64,000 bases of DNA from assembly GCA_024231855.1 (NCBI GenBank), contig JAAEQD010000106.1, positions 124,001-188,000 on the forward strand, written 5' to 3'. The stretch's first letter is position 1. Each line of letters begins with the position of its first letter. The translations under genes and the position numbers were made by a program. Positions 8,717 to 17,092 of the stretch are shown here, piece after piece. Origin of the DNA: Candidatus Zixiibacteriota bacterium. GTDB lineage: Bacteria > Zixibacteria > MSB-5A5 > UBA10806 > 4484-95. The notes below the pieces were generated by a model. It worked only from the letters and a program-made list of their open reading frames with translations. It searched no databases and had not been told where the DNA came from.

Positions 8717-9612
8717 GCCATGTCTCTGTTTTCGTCCGGCGGACGGGTTCGCCAGCGATTGTGCATCCAGACCCACTGAAGCGGATCGAACATTATCAGT
8801 TTTTCGATTGCCTTGTTACATTTCTCCAGCGCGTTTTGAATATCCTGTTCCTTGTTATCGGTCCATTCCAGGTCAAGCGCCGGAAGTACCCGTATTATAT
8901 ATTTATCGTCAGGTTTTCGGTATATCGCCACCGGCACCACCGGCGAACCGGTTTTGCGCGCGATATACATCGGCCCGGCGGCCGTGATCGCTTTACGGCC
9001 GAAGAAATCGATAAAGTAACCGCTCACCCGCCTGGAATCCTGATCGTTAAGCACCCCTAACGCGTGGCCGTCATGAAGCGCTTTCAGGATGGCTTTAATC
9101 GAGGAGGTGGTTGGAATATTCTGGACATTATATTTATCCCTTTGCGTTATCAGACGTTCATCGAAACGCTTGTCATACATCTCCCGGCCGATTACCGATA
9201 CCTTATATCCTTTATACGCGCCAAACCAGGCGGCCATAAGTTCGAAATTGCCGATATGACCGGTTAAAGCTATTATGCCTTTGCCTTTATTGTATTCCCT
9301 ATCGAAATTCTCCAGTCCCTCGATTTCGACAATGGAACCGATATATTCGGCGGTCCAGTTTTTCATTCTGATTATGTCGACGAGGTTTTTGATCATTATC
9401 TCAAAATTAGCCCGAGCGTGGGCCTTGAGAGTTTTATCCGAAAGATCCAGTACGAATTCCATCTGTTCGTGGGCGATATTTTTATCGCGGCTGCCGATAA
9501 GATACCAGACTTCCCCTATAAAGCCGGCTACCCTTATAGCCAACCAGCGAGGTAGGGCATTCAAAATTTCGATCAAGATAACCGATATATAATACACGAA
9601 ATCGTTTTTCAA
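8713..9612 (-). CDS. Lipid A acyltransferase, LpxL/HtrB family
   Basis: A 299-aa member of the lysophospholipid acyltransferase superfamily, LpxL/LpxM branch, which adds secondary acyl chains to Kdo-lipid A at the inner membrane. An N-terminal hydrophobic anchor (YYISVILIEILNALPRWLAI) precedes the catalytic HX4E motif in GHIGNFEL (His119/Glu124), the variant that replaces HX4D in this branch. Later, DQDSRRVSGYFIDFFG and the WVWMHNRWRTRP ending match the family. Its place between kdsD and lptC makes a role in lipid A maturation likely. LpxL and LpxM cannot be told apart here. Confidence 0.9.
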   Translation of the reverse strand: MKNDFVYYISVILIEILNALPRWLAIRVAGFIGEVWYLIGSRDKNIAHEQMEFVLDLSDKTLKAHARANFEIMIKNLVDIIRMKNWTAEYIGSIVEIEGLENFDREYNKGKGIIALTGHIGNFELMAAWFGAYKGYKVSVIGREMYDKRFDERLITQRDKYNVQNIPTTSSIKAILKALHDGHALGVLNDQDSRRVSGYFIDFFGRKAITAAGPMYIARKTGSPVVPVAIYRKPDDKYIIRVLPALDLEWTDNKEQDIQNALEKCNKAIEKLIMFDPLQWVWMHNRWRTRPPDENRDMA

Positions 9613-10562
9613 ATTATCTTCGCTCGCAATAAATCATGCATATGCAAAATGCCGACAACCTTTTTTTCATCATCAGCCACCACCAGGCTGGTGATCTTGT
9701 GTTTCTCCATCCTGTTTAATGCCTCAACACAGAGTTTGTTTGCCGTAATCGATTTCGGCCTGGCAGTCATGACATCTTTGGCGACAAGGTCTTCCAGCCG
9801 GCTTTTTTTCTCGAGAGCCCGCCGTAAGTCGCCATCGGTGACAATCCCCACCAGATGATTGCCGTCATCGACAACGGTGGTTATACCTAACCGCTTACTG
9901 GTAATCTCGAGTACCAGTTGTGAAAACGGTGTATCCAATTTGACCATCGGGATTTCATCGCCTGTATGCATGAGCTGTTCTATTTTTATCAGATTACGGC
10001 CGATCGAACCACCGGGATGAAGGTCGGCGAAATCATCGGCGGTGAAGCCTCGTTTTTCCAGAAGCACCATAGCCAGGGCATCACCCATCACGATAGCGGC
10101 GGTTGTGGAGGAAGTCGGTATGAGGTTAATCGAACAGGTTTCGTGGGGCACCGAGACATCAAGGACAGCCTCGGCATCCTCCGCCAACGGCGATTTCTTA
10201 TCACCGGTAAGGGCAATAATTGGCACCATCAGGCGTTTAAATAAAGGTAAAACCTTGATTATTTCCTCAGTATCGCCGGATTTACTGATAGCGATCAACA
10301 AATCATCGCCACGAACCACGCCGAGATCGCCATGAATACCCTCGGCTGGATGGAAGAAGAAAGACGGAATGCCGATTGATGAGAATGTCGAGGCGATCTT
10401 TTTAGCGACAATTCCAGATTTACCGATTCCTGTAACAATCACCCGGCCGCTGGTTTGATCGATCAAACCGACCGCCTTGATAAAATTGTCATCGAGTTTA
10501 TCTATCAGGCCGGCGATCGCTTCCGCTTCCAGCTTTATTGTTTGTTTGGCTTTATCAAGCAA
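9609..10562 (-). CDS. kdsD: D-arabinose 5-phosphate isomerase KdsD
   Basis: Converts ribulose 5-phosphate to arabinose 5-phosphate, the first step of Kdo synthesis. 317 aa in the standard order: an SIS domain (about 35-175, with VTGIGKSGIVAKKIASTF, the HPAEGIHGDLG loop and PTSSTTAAIVMGDALA) followed by two CBS domains (about 205-317). The usual E(A)LHGDLG appears as EGIHGDLG. It overlaps lpxL by 4 nt and the upstream kdsC by 8 nt. Confidence 0.95.
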   Translation of the reverse strand: MLDKAKQTIKLEAEAIAGLIDKLDDNFIKAVGLIDQTSGRVIVTGIGKSGIVAKKIASTFSSIGIPSFFFHPAEGIHGDLGVVRGDDLLIAISKSGDTEEIIKVLPLFKRLMVPIIALTGDKKSPLAEDAEAVLDVSVPHETCSINLIPTSSTTAAIVMGDALAMVLLEKRGFTADDFADLHPGGSIGRNLIKIEQLMHTGDEIPMVKLDTPFSQLVLEITSKRLGITTVVDDGNHLVGIVTDGDLRRALEKKSRLEDLVAKDVMTARPKSITANKLCVEALNRMEKHKITSLVVADDEKKVVGILHMHDLLRAKII

Positions 10563-11070
10563 GTCTGTCTTCCTCTTTAATACCCCGGGCTTCCAGGATC
10601 ATGTCTAAAATTTCCCGCACCGCCCCGAAACCGCCTTTCCTGGCCGTGACATAATCGGCGGCCTGGTGGACAGTTACCGGGCTATCAGGGACACTGATCG
10701 AGAGTCCGCATTTGCGCATCACGCCAACATCGACCAGGTCATTGCCCACATACGCGATATTTTCATCATCAAGATCGTATTTGGCCTTGAGTTGCTCATA
10801 ATAATCAAGTTTGTCAACCGGCTTTTGGAAGATATCGACCACTCCCAACTCCCGGGCGCGTATTTCCGTTGCCGGCGATGGTCGACCGGATAGAAATGCA
10901 ACATTTATACTGTAACGTTTTGCAATATGAATACCTAATCCATCAGCGATACAAAACCTTTTAAATTCCATTCCCTCGGGTCCAATAAAGACTGTATCGT
11001 CGGTTAGAACACCGTCGACATCGAGGATGACCAGTTTTATCCGGTTCAATTTAGTCTGTATATCTGTCAT
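10555..11070 (-). CDS. kdsC: Kdo 8-phosphate phosphatase KdsC
   Basis: A HAD-superfamily phosphatase of subclass C0 (no cap; 171 aa, normal) that releases Kdo from Kdo 8-phosphate. Motif I is LVILDVDGVLTDD (nucleophile Asp17 and acid/base Asp19), motif II is FLSGRPS, and motif IV is YVGNDLVDVGVM, slightly unusual in having GNDLVD where GDDLND is common. First gene of the minus-strand envelope operon; its start lies about 280 bp from the divergent rpoN. GGAAGGAT precedes the ATG. Confidence 0.93.
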   Translation of the reverse strand: MTDIQTKLNRIKLVILDVDGVLTDDTVFIGPEGMEFKRFCIADGLGIHIAKRYSINVAFLSGRPSPATEIRARELGVVDIFQKPVDKLDYYEQLKAKYDLDDENIAYVGNDLVDVGVMRKCGLSISVPDSPVTVHQAADYVTARKGGFGAVREILDMILEARGIKEEDRLA

Positions 11071-11095
11071 CTAGTCGATCCTTCCATGGTAAAGA

Positions 11096-11124
11096 AAGTT
11101 ATTGCCAGATTGTAGTTTAGTCAA
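11096..11124 (-). promoter_or_regulatory. Candidate promoter of the kdsC operon
   Basis: On the minus strand, TTGACT (11119-11124) is followed after 17 bp by TAACTT (11096-11101), placing a start site about 20 bp before the kdsC ATG. The -35 is good and the -10 poor, so confidence is modest. Confidence 0.4.
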
Positions 11125-11216
11125 CAGAAAAGGGGCGATTAATCGGTTTTTTTACTAATTCTTGAAGGTAAAATTAACTAATATGTATTTTTTGGTCTCG
11201 TTGGTTCACTTTTTGC

Positions 11217-11244
11217 TTGCAATAATAGGAATTTGTTTTATAAT
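11217..11244 (+). promoter_or_regulatory. Candidate promoter of rpoN
   Basis: TTGCAA (11217-11222), 16-bp spacer, then a perfect TATAAT (11239-11244). The start site would be near 11251, giving a leader of about 100 nt that contains the inverted repeats described in the next entry. Confidence 0.5.
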
Positions 11245-11340
11245 AGTATTAGAATGGATGCAACAACGGTTTAAATAAATCAAGTGTGGCGTATTCGCCG
11301 CCGATACTATTATTAAAAGATCAAACCGTAAAGTGTTGCA
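11236..11340 (+). promoter_or_regulatory. Interleaved inverted repeats in the rpoN leader
   Basis: Two long inverted repeats interlock. Arm A, TTTTATAATAGTAT (11236-11249), pairs with ATACTATTATTAAAA (11304-11318) with one bulge. Arm B, TGCAACAACGGTTT (11259-11272), pairs with AAACCG (11323-11328) plus TGTTGCA (11334-11340). A small perfect hairpin, GGCG TATT CGCC (11288-11299), sits between. Arm A overlaps the -10 box, so A/A' may act as a DNA operator; B/B' lies in the predicted leader and ends 12 nt before the rpoN ATG, where it could control translation. Confidence 0.5.
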
Positions 11341-11352
11341 ATAGTTAACGTT

Positions 11353-12783
11353 ATGCCAGAACTAAAAATAGTACCACAAGTTGGATTAAGACAATCCATG
11401 GTCGTAAGACCGGATCTGATACAATCGCTTAAGTTGTTGATGGAGCCGATCTTAAACCTTGAGCAAATCCTTCGTCAACGCCTCTCCGATAACCCTTTAT
11501 TGGAGGAAGTCGAACAGCACGACTCTGCCGAAGAATTAGCCATGACCCAGGATGAGCCAGACCGCAAAGAAGATGGAGATATCGATAAAATCGACTGGCA
11601 GGAGTTTCTGGGCGAAGATCACGAATACAATTTTGGCAATAATTATCGCGATTTTTCCCGCGGTTCTGATGACGAGTTACCCGAATCTGTCTCGATAGCT
11701 GAAAAGACGCTCTTTGACCATCTGCTCGAACAACTCGGTTTTGCCCGGCTTTCCGAGGCTCAGAACGAGATCGGCGCCTATATAATCGGCAATATCGATG
11801 AGTCGGGATTCTTGAGAATTTCGGTTGAGGACATCGCCGAGGAACTTAAAGTTGAGCAGGAGGAAGTTCAGGGGGTATTAAGTATAATCAAGACATTTGA
11901 TCCTTCCGGAGTAGGTTCAGCCGATCTTCGCGAATGCCTTCTGGCCCAACTCGATGAGCAAGGCCTGAAAGGATCCTTAGCCTGGATCATAATCGATGAG
12001 CACTTGCAGGGGCTGGAGAAGAGAAGCCAGATGCAGTTGGCCAAGGCGCTGGGATCATCACCGGAACGAGTACAGATGGCCATGGAAGTAATTCGCGGCT
12101 TATCGCCCAGTCCGGCCACCGGTATGTTTGTCAAGGCGGCTGCCCATATTGTGCCCGATCTGATTATCGAAAAAGTCGGGGATGATTTTGTCGTATTTCA
12201 CAATGATAAAAATCTGCCCAGCTTGCGGATTAATCAATCGTATCGCAATCTGATCAAGCGCGGCAATAAAACATCCGAGACTACCAAGAAATATGTGAGG
12301 GATAAACTGGAACAGGCCAGGTGGCTGATCAACGCGATTAATCAGCGCCGGAGTACTATGATAACGGTAGCTGAGGCGATCGTCGATCAGCAGCGGGAAT
12401 TCTTCGAGCATGGCGAATCTCATCTCAAGCCGATGACCATGGAGCAAGTCGCCGATATCGTGGGAATGAATGTGGCCACGATTTCGCGGGTCGCCAACGG
12501 CAAATATATACAGACTCCGTTGGGAATGTTCGAGATTAAATATTTCTTCAACACCGGTGTGACCACATCAAATGGGGATGATTTACCCAAGCGGGTAGTC
12601 AAAACTAAAATTGAGGATATTATTAACGATGAAAATCCGGCGACACCATATTCTGATCAGGAAATAGCCAAGTTGTTGGACACGCAGGGGATAAAGCTGG
12701 CCCGGCGGACGGTCACCAAATATCGAGAAGAGCTCAGTATCAAGGCCGCTCGTTATCGCAAACAAGTTTCTCGTACTCTATAA
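11353..12783 (+). CDS. rpoN: RNA polymerase sigma-54 factor RpoN
   Basis: Sigma-54, which needs AAA+ activators and directs polymerase to -24/-12 promoters. 476 aa, normal. Region I at the start carries the activator-interacting helix (SMVVRPDLIQSLKLLMEP), an acidic region II follows (about 55-115), then the core-binding part, and the RpoN box ARRTVTKYREELSI near residues 450-463. There is no obvious Shine-Dalgarno before the ATG; a structured leader lies there instead. No sigma-54 activator (EBP) gene is in the window. It is divergent from the lpt/kds operon and upstream of hpf, as in many proteobacteria. Confidence 0.96.
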   Translation: MPELKIVPQVGLRQSMVVRPDLIQSLKLLMEPILNLEQILRQRLSDNPLLEEVEQHDSAEELAMTQDEPDRKEDGDIDKIDWQEFLGEDHEYNFGNNYRDFSRGSDDELPESVSIAEKTLFDHLLEQLGFARLSEAQNEIGAYIIGNIDESGFLRISVEDIAEELKVEQEEVQGVLSIIKTFDPSGVGSADLRECLLAQLDEQGLKGSLAWIIIDEHLQGLEKRSQMQLAKALGSSPERVQMAMEVIRGLSPSPATGMFVKAAAHIVPDLIIEKVGDDFVVFHNDKNLPSLRINQSYRNLIKRGNKTSETTKKYVRDKLEQARWLINAINQRRSTMITVAEAIVDQQREFFEHGESHLKPMTMEQVADIVGMNVATISRVANGKYIQTPLGMFEIKYFFNTGVTTSNGDDLPKRVVKTKIEDIINDENPATPYSDQEIAKLLDTQGIKLARRTVTKYREELSIKAARYRKQVSRTL

Positions 12784-13089
12784 AACATACTGCCGGAGAT
12801 TTTAACACCTCTTTGGGAGGATTAAAATTAACTTGCCAACTCTTCAGTTAAAATTTATAATGTTTCGTCGAACCATAATTAACTTTGAGAGTATGTATTG
12901 ATAATGCTTCTAATATTAACCGGTATGCTCTTGGAAGCGAATAGGTGAGTAAATTTGGTTATAAAACCGAACAATTTTAGAGAATCTTGAAAAACAGGAG
13001 AAAAACTTCTGTTGAATGACTGAACAATATTGGTTTTAATGGATGACATAAACACCGTCAGGAGGGATAAAACTAAATTTTTTTGGAGT
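12784..13089. other. rpoN-hpf intergenic region
   Basis: Contains a hairpin directly after rpoN: TTTTAA-CA-CCTC, loop TTTGG, GAGG-A-TTAAAA (12800-12827). It could act as a weak terminator or processing site. The rest is A/T-rich and unexplained up to the hpf promoter. Confidence 0.35.
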
Positions 13090-13118
13090 TTGACAGGCTA
13101 TCATGGCACCCCTATAGT
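13090..13118 (+). promoter_or_regulatory. Strong sigma-70-type promoter of hpf-hprK
   Basis: A perfect TTGACA (13090-13095), exactly 17 bp, then TATAGT (13113-13118). The start site would be near 13125, with AGGAG at 13131-13135 serving the hpf ATG at 13142. It shows that hpf can be expressed independently of rpoN. Confidence 0.75.
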
Positions 13119-13141
13119 GTCAATCATGAAAGGAGTGTAGG

Positions 13142-13504
13142 ATGCAAGTAAAGGTAACGGCTCGTCATTTTGATTTGACAGATAATTTAAACAGCTATGC
13201 TGTTGATGAAATAAAGAGACTAGAAAAGTTTTACGACCATATAATCGACGCCGAATTGACAATGACGATCGAGAAAAACAGGCAAATCGCCGAGTTGTCG
13301 GTCAAGGTCTACAGGACAACCCTAACCAGCAAAGCCAAAACATATGATATGTACCTGGCTATCGAGCAGGTTGTCTCCAAGATGGAAACGCAGATCAAGA
13401 AATATAAATCCAAATTAAAGGATAAAAAAGGCGCCCGTAAATCGCCCCCGAAAACCCGTCCCCTGGTTGATGACGTTGAAGAGAGCGAAGAGATCGAATT
13501 TTAA
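13142..13504 (+). CDS. hpf: Ribosome hibernation promoting factor, short form
   Basis: A 120-aa HPF/YfiA-family protein that binds the decoding centre of idle 30S subunits in stationary phase. The beta-alpha-beta-beta-beta-alpha core is clear from MQVKVTARHFDLTDNLNSYA to the helix AIEQVVSKMETQIKKYKSKL. It lacks the dimerising C-terminal domain of long HPF and instead has a charged tail (KDKKGARKSPPK ... EESEEIEF). AGGAG lies 6 nt before the ATG. hprK starts 3 nt after its stop, so the two form an operon. Confidence 0.95.
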   Translation: MQVKVTARHFDLTDNLNSYAVDEIKRLEKFYDHIIDAELTMTIEKNRQIAELSVKVYRTTLTSKAKTYDMYLAIEQVVSKMETQIKKYKSKLKDKKGARKSPPKTRPLVDDVEESEEIEF

Positions 13505-13507
13505 CAT

Positions 13508-14476
13508 ATGTCGCAGCTCACGGTTGAACAGCTTATAAACGAGAAAAGCGAATTTCTCGAAATATATGTTCTCAATGGTGGCCTTTGCCTGAAAAAAGAA
13601 ATTCCGAATAATCAAATTTTCCGGCCAGGTTTGGCATTGGCCGGCTATACCGACAGGTTCCCTCACGTGAGAACCCTGATACTGGGCGAAACCGAAGTTT
13701 CATATCTCAATAGCCTGCCTCAAACCGAATTGGAAATTTGCCTCAAACAGTTTTTCTCGCATGAAATACCGTTGGTCATTATTACCAAAGCTCAGAAACC
13801 GCCGCCATATTTACTGGTGGAGGCGGCCGCCAATAACGTGCCGGTACTGCAGACCAACCTCACAACCACCGAGATCATGATGAGGATTTCATCATATCTC
13901 GACAGCTATTTCGCCCCCAGCACCTCGGTTCACGGAACGCTTGTTGACGTCTACGGCGTCGGCCTTCTTTATACCGGTAAATCGGGCGTGGGCAAATCCG
14001 AATGTGCGCTCGACCTGGTTGAGCGAGGACACAGGCTGGTGGCCGATGATGTGGTCACAGTGATCAAGAAAGCTCCCGATGTCATAATCGGCGAGGCCGA
14101 TGAGCGGCTGGGACATCACATGGAGATACGCGGCGTCGGCATTATCAATGTGGAAAAGCTGTTCGGCATCCGGTCGATCAGGATGCAGAAACGGATCGAG
14201 GTTGAGGTCAATCTCGAGTTGTGGGATGACAAAACCGAGTACGACCGTCTCGGTATCGAGGACAGGTTCACCTCGCTTCTGGGCGTGGAACTGCCGGCGG
14301 TCACGATTCCGGTTTCGCCGGGCAAGAATATCACTGTCATCTCCGAGGTGATCAGTATGAACCACATGCTGAAAGTCTATGGCGAAAACACCGCCGAACG
14401 TTTCGTCGAACGCCTGTCGGAGGAACTGGCCCGCCGCAAGCTAACCACCACGTATTTAGAGGCCGACCAGGAATAA
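13508..14476 (+). CDS. hprK: HPr kinase/phosphorylase
   Basis: Bifunctional enzyme that phosphorylates or dephosphorylates Ser46 of HPr. 322 aa with the N-terminal DRTGG-like domain (1-130) and the catalytic domain: conserved His in SVHGTLVD (about 142), Walker A GKSGVGKS (157-164), LVADDVV, and the family signature MEIRGVGIINVEKLFG. The K4-type loop PVSPGKNI near the end is also present. No HPr, EI or PTS permease is in the window; in many Gram-negative genomes without sugar PTS, HprK and HPr act as a regulatory pair, which is likely here (inference). Confidence 0.95.
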   Translation: MSQLTVEQLINEKSEFLEIYVLNGGLCLKKEIPNNQIFRPGLALAGYTDRFPHVRTLILGETEVSYLNSLPQTELEICLKQFFSHEIPLVIITKAQKPPPYLLVEAAANNVPVLQTNLTTTEIMMRISSYLDSYFAPSTSVHGTLVDVYGVGLLYTGKSGVGKSECALDLVERGHRLVADDVVTVIKKAPDVIIGEADERLGHHMEIRGVGIINVEKLFGIRSIRMQKRIEVEVNLELWDDKTEYDRLGIEDRFTSLLGVELPAVTIPVSPGKNITVISEVISMNHMLKVYGENTAERFVERLSEELARRKLTTTYLEADQE

Positions 14477-14504
14477 ACCAAGATTAGGAATAATATAGAT
14501 TGCG

Positions 14505-14538
14505 AAACCGTAGGATTCCCCCTGTCCAGCGGTTTTTT
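14505..14538 (+). terminator. Terminator of hpf-hprK
   Basis: AAACCG-TA-GGA, loop, TCC-AG-CGGTTT form a stem with a symmetrical internal loop, followed by T residues, 29 bases after the hprK stop. Confidence 0.6.
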
Positions 14539-14554
14539 TATAAGCTTTCTCAAT

Positions 14555-14860
14555 TAGCGCGCTGCAGACCTCTCGGTCTGCCAGTTCTATTCTAACACTG
14601 GGGCACACGAGGACGTATGTCGCCCGCAAAAATTGATGTTGGGGTCGTAGCTTGTCTCGACCCGGGGATTTTGGTAGTGCTGGCGGTTAATCCCAATCCA
14701 TGCCCCCCTGGATTCTCGCCTGCGCGGGAATGACAGGATTGGAGGTTGGGCGGTATTTGTAGTGACAGTCGCACCGCGCTGTCTGGGGTGGGGTGCCCGC
14801 CCACCCCGCCTGTCGGCCTTCTCCTTTCAGTCGGAGGCCGACCTACTGACTACTGCAGAG
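14555..14860. repeat. Cluster of palindromic and dispersed repeats in a 534-bp gap
   Basis: The gap between hprK and the BatA-like gene has no gene but many GC-rich palindromes: GCAGACC-TCTC-GGTCTGC (14564-14581), a family B copy (14641-14663), GGATTCTCGCCTGCGCGGGAATGAC (about 14710-14734), a GGGGTGGG/CCCACCCC pair near 14785-14807, and GTCGGCCT/AGGCCGAC (14812-14842). This is REP-like DNA. The remaining 14861-15010 is A/T-rich with nothing recognised. Confidence 0.55.
14641..14663 (+). repeat. Dispersed repeat, family B, copy 2
   Basis: GGGTCGTAGCTTGTCTCGACCC followed by GGGGATT; differs from 7084-7106 at two positions and has the same palindromic ends. Confidence 0.6.
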
Positions 14861-15010
14861 TATCCCACTCCCGGTTGAGCAATGCAAAATAATTTATGTT
14901 GCCAGAGGCAAAAAGAAATTCGGTAAAATGATCGGTTTTCTATTAAAGCGGGAATGGGGCACCCAAGCAGTTTTTAATTTGTCATAGATAGCTAAAATGA
15001 TAGCGTGTAA

Positions 15011-17092
15011 CTACCGGGCTTTGCGCACAAGTATCGATTCTACTATCAGAAGTATCAGCGCCAGGGCCAGGCAGTATTTCCATAATTCGAAACCGAACTT
15101 GGCTTGCATGACCTGCTCCTCGATACCGGTTGGCTTATCGATATAGACCAACTCATCACCCAGGATATCTTTGAGCCTATCAGGTTCGATTGTTTCGGGC
15201 GATGATTCGCTGCTGTCGTGATTGACCGAGAAGAAGCCGACCGTGTCGGTATCGACCGACAGCGAATAAAATCCGGGATAACCGGCGTTGGGAATATTGA
15301 CAAACGCGCCGTAAGCGCCACGGGAGACCTCGATAGTTTGAGCCTCGCTTAAAAGGCCATTGTCGATACCAGATAACGAAACACCGGCCCGCGAAAGTTT
15401 TACCGCCGATGATGAGACTTTCTGGGGCAAACTAACCGTAACCAATCGGCCCGATACGAAATACTCTTCGGCTGTACTGGGAGTCGAGGCCAGGTATTCG
15501 ACTGTCCTGATAATAAACGGTACGACGAACGAATGCACCGATATGTCAGAGCTTCGTGAATCGAGACCAAAGCCCATCGTCATCACTCTCGCGTTCTTCG
15601 ATTGAGCCAGCACGATCTTATTGGCATCCACCCGGGCCAGGGAAATGCCGCCGATAAACGGATAATACATGGCCAGCTTCAAGGGTGGTATCTCAAGCGG
15701 CTCCAGGCTTTGGGGCGAATAGACTTTGAATATCGGATGAGTCAGATCGAAATCATCGAGATTGAAATAGGCGTCGGGATTGGCGGCCCCCGAGGCTGAC
15801 ACCATAGCGCCCGGTATCAGGCCGGCCTTATCCGATAAAAAGCTTTTATATGAATCAACATTGCTATTGCCCCCGAAAATACACAGCAAGCCACCGCCGG
15901 ATGAGATGAAATCGTTTAGCGAATTAAAGTATGCCGGCGACAGGGCGCTGACATCATTGATAATGATCACATCATAGGATGATAAATTCTGGCGACTGAA
16001 TCCCGACACGTTAACGCCATCGAATTCTATATAGCCGGTTTCCGTCCTACCTATGATATTGTACAGTATTCTGATAGCCTCAGGCGTTTCCGCCACACCC
16101 AGGACTGTGATCCTGCGGGGTATCTCGAAATTAAAATAGAACCGGTTATCGGGGCTGTAGTCATCATCCTCAATTTCGAAATAGCCGCTGTGATTGCCTG
16201 GTTGATCTGGCGTTACCGTGAAACCGGCCTCAACAGCGCCGTTGGGTTTGAGATCGACCGAGCTTTGGGCGCGTTTGCTGCCGTCGATGAATAATTCTAC
16301 CAGCCGGTTCTGGACCGCTTTTTCATTATAATTCCTGATAGACGCTTTAAGTTCGAAATCCTCTCCGGGGGCTAATAGCTGTGGCGGAAATTCTATTTTT
16401 TGAATCCCGACATTCTCGGCGTTGTCATTGCCATATCTGAGCGCGAAATAGCGATAGTCGGTATTGATCAAATTCTCGAATGAACCATCCCACCACTCGC
16501 CTCGCTGGAAATCGGAAAATATATAAACCTCTCGATTGAGATTATGACTGGCCGCCAGTATCTCGCCAGCCTTACGCAAGCCCTCTCTTATACCCGGCGT
16601 GGATGGTAAAGGCTGATACGAATTAAGCATCTCTCTCGCCCGTTCGAAATCAGAATATGGGCCATTAACTGTTGGCGTTCCCGATAATGAAATAAGCGTG
16701 ATTTCATCGCTGGCTTTAAGCATGTCGATAATTTCGCCGACGCCGCGCTTCAACTCGTCGAACACGGTACCGCCCGGGGATAGCCGCTCCACCGATGGAG
16801 AATCATCAAGCAATACCACAATCGAGGCGGGGGCGTGACTGGCGGCATGCTTGCCGGTAAGGGCGGGCCGGGCGAATGCTAGGGCGATCAGAGCGATAAT
16901 CATCATCCTGATTAACAGAAGCAGCAATTCGAGTATTTTCAGCCAGCGTAATTTCGATTTCTGCATCACCATAAGAAAGCGCAGGGATGAAAAATCGATA
17001 ATCTTGATCCTTCGCCGCGACAGGAAATGGATTAATAGTGGTATGACTACGGCCGCCAGGGCGGCCAGGAATATCGAGTTTAAAAATGTCAT
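15011..17092 (-). CDS. BatA-domain / VWA-like inner-membrane protein
   Basis: A 693-aa membrane protein. The N-terminus is a classic BatA (aerotolerance-type) domain: two membrane helices with the intervening IPLLIHFLSRRRIKIIDFSSLRFL. A von Willebrand A domain follows with an intact MIDAS-type DxSxS (LLDDSPSVERL), then a stretch with a CARDB-like fold around 225-300. Next is a region like the class I glutamine-amidotransferase flavodoxin fold (about 355-440: IIINDVSALSPAYF, SSGGGLLCIFGG), and a last helix (YCLALALILLIVESILV) at the C-terminus. The start overlaps the TPR gene upstream by 4 nt, so the two proteins are probably made together. Function is unknown; Bat-like systems act in envelope stress. 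Confidence 0.8.
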   Translation of the reverse strand: MTFLNSIFLAALAAVVIPLLIHFLSRRRIKIIDFSSLRFLMVMQKSKLRWLKILELLLLLIRMMIIALIALAFARPALTGKHAASHAPASIVVLLDDSPSVERLSPGGTVFDELKRGVGEIIDMLKASDEITLISLSGTPTVNGPYSDFERAREMLNSYQPLPSTPGIREGLRKAGEILAASHNLNREVYIFSDFQRGEWWDGSFENLINTDYRYFALRYGNDNAENVGIQKIEFPPQLLAPGEDFELKASIRNYNEKAVQNRLVELFIDGSKRAQSSVDLKPNGAVEAGFTVTPDQPGNHSGYFEIEDDDYSPDNRFYFNFEIPRRITVLGVAETPEAIRILYNIIGRTETGYIEFDGVNVSGFSRQNLSSYDVIIINDVSALSPAYFNSLNDFISSGGGLLCIFGGNSNVDSYKSFLSDKAGLIPGAMVSASGAANPDAYFNLDDFDLTHPIFKVYSPQSLEPLEIPPLKLAMYYPFIGGISLARVDANKIVLAQSKNARVMTMGFGLDSRSSDISVHSFVVPFIIRTVEYLASTPSTAEEYFVSGRLVTVSLPQKVSSSAVKLSRAGVSLSGIDNGLLSEAQTIEVSRGAYGAFVNIPNAGYPGFYSLSVDTDTVGFFSVNHDSSESSPETIEPDRLKDILGDELVYIDKPTGIEEQVMQAKFGFELWKYCLALALILLIVESILVRKAR

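Noticed and set aside
13104-13118. Sigma-54 promoter before hpf (TGGCAC)
   Set aside because: The spacing gives GG-N10-GT instead of GC, and a perfect TTGACA-N17-TATAGT promoter explains the same site better.
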